Source: Pseudomonadota bacterium (GTDB lineage: Bacteria; Pseudomonadota; Alphaproteobacteria; Rhizobiales; Devosiaceae). Taken from it: a stretch of DNA of 15,556 bases. The stretch lies in the NCBI GenBank assembly GCA_023390785.1, contig JAEWCE010000157.1:1-15556 (forward strand), written 5' to 3'. How positions within the stretch are numbered: the stretch's first letter is position 1; every line of letters begins with the position of its first letter. A program made the position numbers and the translations under genes. This document shows positions 1-5,593 of this stretch, piece by piece. Below the pieces are notes generated by a model, which searched no databases, was not told the origin of the DNA, and saw only the letters and a list, made by a program, of their open reading frames with translations.

Positions 1-81
1 GGTCAGCGCATAGTCGCCGCCAAGATCGATCTCGGCATAGACGCTCGCGGGCGCCGGCGCTGCCGCTGCCTGTTTCGACAT
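1..81 (-). CDS. Unidentified protein, N-terminal 27 codons only (runs off the left edge)
   Basis: An ATG at 81-79 on the minus strand opens a frame that stays open to the window edge. It encodes MSKQAAAAPAPASVYAEIDL followed by GGDYALT. A strong Shine-Dalgarno GAGGAGG lies 6 bases upstream of the ATG, which makes the start convincing. The first 13 residues are an Ala/Pro-rich, probably disordered leader with no hydrophobic core, so a signal peptide is unlikely and the product is probably cytoplasmic. The gene diverges from the ArsR-SRPBCC regulator across 196 bases. Genes beside such regulators are sometimes their targets, but nothing here shows that. Too little sequence is present to name a family. 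Confidence 0.6.
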   Translation of the reverse strand, partial: MSKQAAAAPAPASVYAEIDLGGDYALT

Positions 82-135
82 CGAAATCCTCCTCGAAAGC
101 CGCGACTCGAGGCCGGCGGCGGCACCATGCCGGTG

Positions 136-164
136 CTTATGCGGAGGACCGGCAGTCGGTTCAA
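136..164 (-). promoter_or_regulatory. Candidate sigma70-type promoter for the left-edge gene
   Basis: On the minus strand a TTGAAC (-35 like, 164-159) is followed after 17 bases by CATAAG (-10 like, 141-136). The spacing is ideal and each hexamer matches the consensus at four positions. It would start a transcript about 130, placing a leader of about 50 bases before the ATG at 81. This rests on pattern matching alone. The rest of 82-240 shows only a short hairpin (GCACC/GGTGC, about 121-135) and two GANTC sites (104-108 and about 232). Confidence 0.3.
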
Positions 165-240
165 TCGTTGCAAGCGCCGTGCGCCGGCCTTTTAGCGAGC
201 GATGGGCGTGGTGCCAATGGGCGGGGTGAGATTCCTCCGC

Positions 241-270
241 TTGACACGTGACCATTTAGTCACCTATCGT
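241..270 (+). promoter_or_regulatory. Promoter of the ArsR-SRPBCC gene
   Basis: A perfect -35 hexamer TTGACA (241-246) is followed after 18 bases by a weak -10, TATCGT (265-270); CTATCG at 264-269 with a 17-base spacer is the alternative. Transcription would begin near 276-278, at or within two bases of the GTG start codon at 278. The mRNA would therefore be leaderless or nearly so. The spacer contains a perfect inverted repeat, described as a separate feature. Confidence 0.6.
248..263 (+). promoter_or_regulatory. Probable ArsR-family autoregulatory operator
   Basis: GTGAC-CATTTA-GTCAC is a perfect 5-base inverted repeat around a 6-base centre. It sits between the -35 and -10 hexamers of the promoter for the downstream ArsR fusion gene. 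A repressor bound here would block RNA polymerase, which is the usual arrangement for ArsR-family autorepressors. That the regulator encoded at 278 binds it is inferred from position and symmetry. Confidence 0.6.
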
Positions 271-277
271 TCGGAGC

Positions 278-1024
278 GTGGATGCCGTCTTCAAGGCGCT
301 CAGCGATCCGACGCGGCGCCAATTGCTCGACACCCTGCGTGACAGGGGCGGACTGACTCTCACCGAGCTCGAACAGGGGCTCGGCATGACCCGGTTCGGA
401 GTGATGAAGCACCTCAAGGTGCTGGAGGAGGCCAACCTCGTCGTGACCCGCCGGGATGGGCGGTTCAAGTACCACTACCTCAACGCGCTTCCGATCCAGG
501 AAGTGGCGGATCGATGGATGGCGCCCTACGCCAAGCCGCTGGCCCGCTTCGCGTTGAATTTGAAAAATGCGCTGGAGAGTGAACCACCGATGGCTGACAA
601 ACCCGACTTCGTCGTTTCGACCTATATCCGCACCACGCCCGATCGGCTCTGGGAGGCCCTCACCAACCCTGAAATCACCCGGCAGTTCTATTATGGCGGA
701 CGGGTGCAGGCGCAGCTCGAGGTCGGCGGCCGCTTCGACTATCTCGACCCGAAAGGCGAGATCAATCTGCGCGGCGAGGTGCTCGAGGTCGACCCGCCGC
801 GGCGGCTGGTCACCACCTTCAAGGCCAGCTGGGCGGAGCCCGGCGGCGAGGTGACGCGGGTGATGTACGAAATCGAGCCGATGGGCGAGGTCTGCAAATT
901 CACGCTGACGCATTTCGACTACGAGAAGTCGAAGGCCGGGGTCGAACAGGGATGGCCGATCATCATTTCCGGTCTCAAGACCTGGCTCGAAACCGGGCGC
1001 CCGCTCGACATCCCCATCATGTAA
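278..1024 (+). CDS. ArsR-family winged-helix regulator fused to a SRPBCC (AHSA1-like) domain
   Basis: This 248-residue protein joins two domains. Residues 1-90 form an ArsR-type winged helix: the opening DAVFKALSDPTRRQLLDTL is the classic first helix, the recognition region runs through about 27-55 (GLGMTRFGVMKHLKVLEEANL), and the wing is RRDGRFKYHYL. Residues 105-245 form a SRPBCC/START-like cavity domain of the AHSA1 type, with RTTPDRLWEALTNPEITRQFY and a C-terminal helix around GWPIIISGLKTWLE. The ArsR part lacks an obvious CxC metal site, so it is probably not a metal sensor; the SRPBCC pocket may bind a small hydrophobic ligand instead (inference). The start is GTG at 278, because the ATG at 282 is out of frame and the first helix begins here. 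A YciI-like gene follows 28 bases later, probably in the same operon. Autorepression through the inverted repeat at 248-263 is likely. Confidence 0.9.
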   Translation: MDAVFKALSDPTRRQLLDTLRDRGGLTLTELEQGLGMTRFGVMKHLKVLEEANLVVTRRDGRFKYHYLNALPIQEVADRWMAPYAKPLARFALNLKNALESEPPMADKPDFVVSTYIRTTPDRLWEALTNPEITRQFYYGGRVQAQLEVGGRFDYLDPKGEINLRGEVLEVDPPRRLVTTFKASWAEPGGEVTRVMYEIEPMGEVCKFTLTHFDYEKSKAGVEQGWPIIISGLKTWLETGRPLDIPIM

Positions 1025-1052
1025 ACCACATTCTATGACAAGGGAGACGACA

Positions 1053-1367
1053 ATGACGAAATTCCTGCTGAACTATCACGGCGGTTCGATGCCGGAGACG
1101 CCGGCCGAAGGCGAGAAGGTGATGAAAGCCTGGGGCGACTGGATGGGTGGCCTGGGCAAGGCGCTGGTCGACGGCGGCAACCCTACCGGTCCGGCCAAGA
1201 CCATCGCAGCCGGCGGCAAGGTCAGCGACGGCGGCGGCGCCAATCCGTCCACCGGCTACTCAATCCTCGAAGCCAAGAACCTCGACGAGGCGGTGCGGCT
1301 GTCGAAGGACTGCCCGATCTTCAAATCCGGCGGCTCGATCGAGGTCGCCGAACTGATGCCGATGTAG
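1053..1367 (+). CDS. YciI-like (YCII/DGPF family) protein
   Basis: This is a 104-residue soluble protein. It opens MTKFLLNYHGGSMPETPAEG and has a ferredoxin-like YCII pattern: a first strand, an AWGDWMGGLGKALVDGGNP helix-loop, a central STGYSILEAKNLDEAVRLSKDCP segment, and a final strand IEVAELMPM. Members of this family accompany ArsR-SRPBCC regulators and sigma factors in many bacteria, but their biochemical role is mostly unknown. I chose ATG 1053 over the in-frame ATG at 1035 because AGGGAGA (1041-1047) is placed 5 bases before 1053 and would otherwise lie inside the coding region. The gene begins 28 bases after the regulator and is probably cotranscribed with it. No export signal is visible. 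Confidence 0.85.
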   Translation: MTKFLLNYHGGSMPETPAEGEKVMKAWGDWMGGLGKALVDGGNPTGPAKTIAAGGKVSDGGGANPSTGYSILEAKNLDEAVRLSKDCPIFKSGGSIEVAELMPM

Positions 1368-1381
1368 GTGCGGTCGACGTC

Positions 1382-1476
1382 CCTCCTCCTTGACGGAGGA
1401 GGTAGCGGAGCTTGCGAGCAAAGCTGGGAGGGGTGAGAGGCATGCTCAATGCGAACCCCTCCCACCCCGGCTCCGC
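1382..1476. repeat. Structured palindromic intergenic element, possible bidirectional terminator
   Basis: This non-coding stretch lies between two convergent genes and contains nested inverted repeats. CCTCCTCC (1382-1389) pairs with GGAGGAGG (1395-1402) around a 5-base loop. GCGGAGC (1405-1411) pairs with GCTCCGC (1470-1476). GGGAGGGGT (1426-1434) pairs with ACCCCTCCC (1455-1463). A small hairpin GCTTG/CAAAGC lies at 1410-1424. No T-tract follows any stem, so it is not a canonical intrinsic terminator, though such structure between convergent genes often ends transcription from both sides. The layout resembles dispersed palindromic repeats of alphaproteobacterial genomes, but only one copy is present here. 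Confidence 0.55.
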
Positions 1477-1487
1477 AATGCGCCCGC

Positions 1488-3350
1488 CTACTCCGCCGCC
1501 TTCGCCTCGAGATCGAGGAAGCCGCCGGACTGGCGTTCCCAGAGCTGGGCGTAATGCCCGCCGCTGGCCAGCAGCTCGGCATGCGTGCCTTCCTCGACAA
1601 TGCGGCCGGCATCGAGGACGACCAGGCGGTCCATGGCAGCGATGGTCGAGAGACGATGCGCGATGGCGATCACCGTCTTGCCGCGCATCAGCGACTGCAA
1701 CTGCTCCTGGATGGCCGCCTCGACCTCGGAGTCGAGAGCCGATGTCGCCTCGTCGAGGATCAGGATCGGCGCGTCCTTGAGCAACACGCGCGCGATGGCC
1801 ACGCGCTGCCGCTGGCCGCCGCTGAGCTTGACCCCGCGTTCGCCGACATGGGCATCGAAGCCCGTGCGGCCCCTGGGATCGACCAAGGTGGCGATGACCT
1901 CGTCCACCTTGGCCTGCCTCGCGGCGGCAAACATCTCGTCGTCGCTGGCGTTCTGCCGTCCGTACTTGATGTTCTCCCGGACGGAGCGGTGCAGCAGCGA
2001 GGTATCCTGGCTGACGAGCCCGATGGCCCGCCGCAGAGACTCCTGCGTCACCGTGCGCACGTCCTGGCCGTCGATGCGGATTGCGCCGCTTTCGACGTCG
2101 AACAGCCGAAGCGCCAGGTTGACCAGCGTCGACTTGCCGGCGCCGGAGCGACCGACCAGGCCGACCTTTTCGCCCGGCGCTATGCGCAGGTTGAAGTGCT
2201 CGATCACCGTCCCGGTCTTGCCGCGCCAGTAGTTGAAGGTGACGTCGTCGAAGACGAGCTCGCCCTTGTCGACCACCAGTGGCGTCGCGGCCGGCTGGTC
2301 GATCAGGGTGATCGGCTGGGCGATGGTCTCCATCGAGTCCCGCGCCGTGCCGAGCTGGCGGAAGATGTTGGAGCCGATTTCGAGGATCCAGCCGGACATG
2401 TTCATGATCTGCAGCGCGAACGGAATCGCCGTCGCCACCGCTGCCGCCGTGAGCGTGCCGGCATTCCACGCCGCCAGCGAGAACCAGGTGATCGACACCA
2501 CCAGCACGGCATTGAGCAGGAACAGGATGCCCCACATATAGGTGAAGACCCGCATCAGCTCCTGGAACTTGCTGTTGTGGGCCAGCACCGCGTCGGCGAC
2601 GTAGCGGTCCTCGTAATCGTCGGTCGAGAAGGTCTTGAGCGTATGGATGTTGGTGTAGCTGTCGACCATGCGACCGGTCAGCACCGACTTTGCCTCCGAC
2701 AGCTCCTCCGACCGGGCCGCGATCAGCGGCATGGTGATGCTGAACAGAATGCCGTAGCAGACGAGCCAGCCGACGACCGGCAACAGCAACAGCAGGTCCA
2801 TACGCGCCAGCACGGCGATGGCCACGATGACAAACACGGCCGCGTACCACACCGCGTCGACCGCCGAATTGATGCCGGTCTCGAGCGCTTCGCCCGATTG
2901 CAGCACCTTGTTGCCGATACGGCCGGCGAAATCGTTCTGGAAGAAGGTCCAGCTCTGCCGGATGACGTGGAAATGGCTCTGCCAGCGCACGAGGTTGACG
3001 AAGCTCGGCGCAATGGCGTGGTTGCGGACCAGGCTGTCGAGGATGAACGTGACCGGCCGGATCACGGCGACGACGACCACCATGGCCACCAGCGTCTGCC
3101 AGTGGTCGGTGAACATGTTGCCGGGGGCGGTGCCTGAGAGGAAGCCGACGACCAGACCGACGAAGATCGGCAGCATGGCGTCGGCGACGGAACCGATGGC
3201 CACCAGGGCCATGCGGATCAGGTAGGCGGTGCGGAACTGCCGGACGAAATAGACGATGAACTTCGCCAGGCCCGTGGGCGGCTGGCGGTCCTTGGCGAGC
3301 GCGACCGGCGAATAGCGCGCGTCGAACCAGGAAATGATGGCGTTGAACAT
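1488..3350 (-). CDS. ABC exporter half-transporter (fused membrane and ATPase domains)
   Basis: This 620-residue protein of the MdlB/MsbA-like class (COG1132 type) has a six-helix membrane domain in about residues 40-325 and a nucleotide-binding domain in about 360-600. The ATPase motifs are complete: Walker A GRSGAGKST (400-408), Q-loop VSQDT (Q448), signature LSGGQ (509-513), Walker B ILILDE (529-534, with the catalytic Glu) and the switch His in AHRLS (H565). It probably pairs with the homologous protein encoded at 5381-3522, exporting an unidentified substrate from the cytoplasm. ATG 3350 is preceded at 4 bases by GAGAG, a modest ribosome binding site, so translation may depend on upstream genes of the cluster. 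It ends 121 bases from the convergent YciI-like gene. The substrate cannot be read from sequence. Confidence 0.9.
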   Translation of the reverse strand: MFNAIISWFDARYSPVALAKDRQPPTGLAKFIVYFVRQFRTAYLIRMALVAIGSVADAMLPIFVGLVVGFLSGTAPGNMFTDHWQTLVAMVVVVAVIRPVTFILDSLVRNHAIAPSFVNLVRWQSHFHVIRQSWTFFQNDFAGRIGNKVLQSGEALETGINSAVDAVWYAAVFVIVAIAVLARMDLLLLLPVVGWLVCYGILFSITMPLIAARSEELSEAKSVLTGRMVDSYTNIHTLKTFSTDDYEDRYVADAVLAHNSKFQELMRVFTYMWGILFLLNAVLVVSITWFSLAAWNAGTLTAAAVATAIPFALQIMNMSGWILEIGSNIFRQLGTARDSMETIAQPITLIDQPAATPLVVDKGELVFDDVTFNYWRGKTGTVIEHFNLRIAPGEKVGLVGRSGAGKSTLVNLALRLFDVESGAIRIDGQDVRTVTQESLRRAIGLVSQDTSLLHRSVRENIKYGRQNASDDEMFAAARQAKVDEVIATLVDPRGRTGFDAHVGERGVKLSGGQRQRVAIARVLLKDAPILILDEATSALDSEVEAAIQEQLQSLMRGKTVIAIAHRLSTIAAMDRLVVLDAGRIVEEGTHAELLASGGHYAQLWERQSGGFLDLEAKAAE

Positions 3351-3386
3351 TTGGCTCTCATTTGCTGAGAACCCGGCGATCGAGGA

Positions 3387-3488
3387 TCAGCTTCGGGTTC
3401 GCGTGAATGGTTTTCGCTTCATGGCGTGGCGGTCGATGCCTCGACTGTCGAGACGGGCCGGGGTGTTGATTCCATTCAGGCTTGCCAT
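3387..3488 (-). CDS. Candidate 33-residue basic small protein between two ABC transporter genes
   Basis: An ATG at 3488-3486 opens a 33-codon frame ending in TGA at 3389-3387. The product begins MASLNGINTPARLDSRGIDR and ends HAMKRKPFTRTRS. It is strongly basic, especially its last 11 residues, and has no hydrophobic segment. An AGGAG at 3500-3496 lies 7 bases before the ATG, a better ribosome binding site than that of the following ABC gene. It starts 33 bases after the upstream ABC stop codon and ends 36 bases before the next ABC start. It would therefore be part of the same transcript. I do not recognise the sequence. It could be a real microprotein or a leader peptide whose translation affects the downstream gene. 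Chance cannot be excluded at this length. Confidence 0.5.
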   Translation of the reverse strand: MASLNGINTPARLDSRGIDRHAMKRKPFTRTRS

Positions 3489-3521
3489 CGGTGTTCTCCT
3501 CTTGGCTGGTTGTCGGTCAGT

Positions 3522-5381
3522 CTATTCCGCCGCTGCCTCGGCCACCGCGTCGGCGTCGGCTTCGATGAAGCCACCCGACTGGCGCTGCCACAGCTTGGCG
3601 TATTCGCCGCCGAGCGCGAGCAGCTCGGCGTGGGTTCCCTGCTCGACGATACGCCCCTGGTCGAGCACCACCAGCCGGTCGAGCGCGGCGATGGTGGAGA
3701 GCCGGTGGGCGATGGCGATCACGGTCTTGTTGCGCATCAGGAGCTGGAACTGCCCCTGGATCGCGGCCTCGACCTCGCTGTCGAGCGCAGAAGTAGCCTC
3801 ATCGAGCACGAGGATCGGAGCATTCTTGAGCAGTACGCGCGCGATGGCCACGCGTTGCCGCTGACCACCCGAGAGCTTCACGCCACGCTCGCCGACGTGG
3901 GCGTCGTAGCCGTGGTTGCCCTTCATGTCCTGCAACCCGACGATGAAGTCGTGCGCTTCGGCGAGCTTGGCGGCGGCGACGATCTCGGCCTCGGTCGCAC
4001 CAGGGCGGCCATAGGCGATGTTGTCGCGCACCGAGCGATGCAGCAGCGACGTATCCTGCGTGACGACACCGATGTTGGCACGCAACGAGTCCTGCGTCAC
4101 CGTCGCGATGTCGACGCCGTCGATGGTGATGCGACCGCCCTCGGCGTCGTAGAAGCGCAGCAGCAGATTGACGATGGTCGACTTGCCAGCACCGGAGCGG
4201 CCGACGAGGCCGACCTTCTCGCCCGGCTCGATGCGCAGGTCGAGCGCGTCGATCACGCCCTCGCCCTTTCCATAATGGAAAGTCACCTTGTCGAAACGAA
4301 TCTCGCCGCGCTTGACGGTCAGAGGGACGGCCGCGGGTGCGTCGCGCACGGTCTCGCCCTTGGCGAAGGCGTTGATGCCGGTGCGTACGGTGCCGACGTT
4401 TTCGAACAGCGCCGAAATCTCCCACATGATCCAGTTGCTCATACCGAAGAAGCGCAGCACCAGCGCCGCGGCCACGGCAATGGCGCCCGGCGTGATCAGG
4501 CTTTGCAGCCATAGCCAGATGCCGATCGCAAACACGCTTGCCAGCAGCGCGACGTTGAGGATGTAGAGCTCGATGCTAAGTAGCGTTGCGAGGCCCATCT
4601 GCCGATACACCGTGGGCAGGAACTCCTCCATCGCCTCCTTGGCGTAGCTCGCCTCGCGGTTGGAGTGCGAGAACAGCTTGACTGTGGTGATGTTGGTATA
4701 GGCATCGACGATGCGGCCTGTCATCGAGGCGCGGGCGCCGGCCTGCTGCTCGGAGACCTTGGCCAGGCGCGGCACGAAGTAGCGCAGCAACAGGCCATAG
4801 CCGCACAGCCACAGCAGGAACGGGATGGCAAGCCGCCAGTCGTTCATCGCGGCGAGCACCACGGCGCCGGCGAAGTAGAAGGCGACGTAGTTGAGGACGT
4901 TGAGGACCTTCATGGCGGTGTCGCGCACCGCCAGCGCCGTTTGCATCAGGTTGGCGCCGATGCGGCCGGCGAACTCGTCCTGGAAATAGCTCATCGACTG
5001 GCGCAGCACGTAGCGGTGCAGCAGCCAGCGAATGCGCTGCGGCAGGTTGCCCATCAGCCCCTGGTTGATCACCAGCGATTCGAGCGCCACTACCACTGGC
5101 AGCACCAGCACCACGGCGATGCCGGCCAGCCACAGCCGCGGCCCCTCGGTTGCCATGAAGGTCGCCCGGTCGGCGCTGCTCAGCCAGTCGACGATGTTGC
5201 CCAGGAAGCCGAACAGCATGATTTCGCTGAGCGCCACGGCGGCCGTCAGCACGACCATTAACCCGAACCAGCGCTTGGAGCCGTTGAGGTAGTGCAGCAC
5301 AAACGGCAGAAACGCGGCCGGCGGCTGCCCCGGTTCGGCAGGCGGATAGGGATCGAGGCGGCGTTCGAACCAGCGCAGCAT
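3522..5381 (-). CDS. ABC exporter half-transporter, first gene of the pair
   Basis: This 619-residue protein has the same architecture as its neighbour: a membrane domain in about residues 30-325 and a nucleotide-binding domain in about 355-600. Walker A GRSGAGKST is at 394-402, signature LSGGQ at 503-507, Walker B LVLDE at 524-528 and the switch His at 559, all intact. The frame extends upstream to 5492, but I chose ATG 5381. The protein then begins MLRWFERRLDPY, aligning with MFNAIISWFDARY of the paralogue and giving almost equal lengths (619 and 620); GGTGAG also lies just upstream. It is the promoter-proximal gene of the cluster and is followed by a small ORF and the second ABC gene. The two products most likely form a heterodimeric exporter, although homodimers are possible. 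Confidence 0.88.
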   Translation of the reverse strand: MLRWFERRLDPYPPAEPGQPPAAFLPFVLHYLNGSKRWFGLMVVLTAAVALSEIMLFGFLGNIVDWLSSADRATFMATEGPRLWLAGIAVVLVLPVVVALESLVINQGLMGNLPQRIRWLLHRYVLRQSMSYFQDEFAGRIGANLMQTALAVRDTAMKVLNVLNYVAFYFAGAVVLAAMNDWRLAIPFLLWLCGYGLLLRYFVPRLAKVSEQQAGARASMTGRIVDAYTNITTVKLFSHSNREASYAKEAMEEFLPTVYRQMGLATLLSIELYILNVALLASVFAIGIWLWLQSLITPGAIAVAAALVLRFFGMSNWIMWEISALFENVGTVRTGINAFAKGETVRDAPAAVPLTVKRGEIRFDKVTFHYGKGEGVIDALDLRIEPGEKVGLVGRSGAGKSTIVNLLLRFYDAEGGRITIDGVDIATVTQDSLRANIGVVTQDTSLLHRSVRDNIAYGRPGATEAEIVAAAKLAEAHDFIVGLQDMKGNHGYDAHVGERGVKLSGGQRQRVAIARVLLKNAPILVLDEATSALDSEVEAAIQGQFQLLMRNKTVIAIAHRLSTIAALDRLVVLDQGRIVEQGTHAELLALGGEYAKLWQRQSGGFIEADADAVAEAAAE

Positions 5382-5593
5382 GAAACTCACCAGACGTTGT
5401 CGTGAACGCAAATGCTTGACGCGGCGGGGTGCCACGGGCTTGTTGCGCGCCGGCGCTGCCGACTTTTCCCAATGCTGCCGTATTTGGCGCAAACAGGGAG
5501 AAGCCGGTTAGCCAGCCGGACAGAATATAAGAAGATTCGGCAATCTGCCTGTCACCGGCGGGCCACAGTCGGATCAAGTTCCATGGAGCGGCA
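5382..5593. promoter_or_regulatory. Divergent promoter region between the ABC cluster and pepN
   Basis: This 212-base gap contains no convincing gene and must hold the promoters for both directions. The only AT-rich spot is around 5522-5533. It reads TATAAG on the plus strand (5526-5531) and TATATT on the minus strand (5529-5524), so it could serve as a -10 element either way. No well-spaced -35 partner is clear: on the minus strand GTGACA (5555-5550) is 20 bases away, which is too far. One GANTC site (GATTC) lies at about 5534-5538. The specific promoter positions are unresolved. Confidence 0.35.

Noticed and set aside
1035..1052. Start of the YciI-like gene at ATG 1035
   Set aside because: The ribosome binding site AGGGAGA lies inside this extension, and the family usually begins with the MTKFLL strand encoded from 1053.
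1449..3137. A 562-codon plus-strand frame across the second ABC gene
   Set aside because: It is antisense to an intact ABC transporter and its composition is typical of a GC-rich shadow frame.
5382..5492. A 37-residue N-terminal extension of the first ABC gene (start at 5492)
   Set aside because: The extra residues are basic and unmatched in the paralogue. ATG 5381 gives matching lengths and an aligned N terminus.
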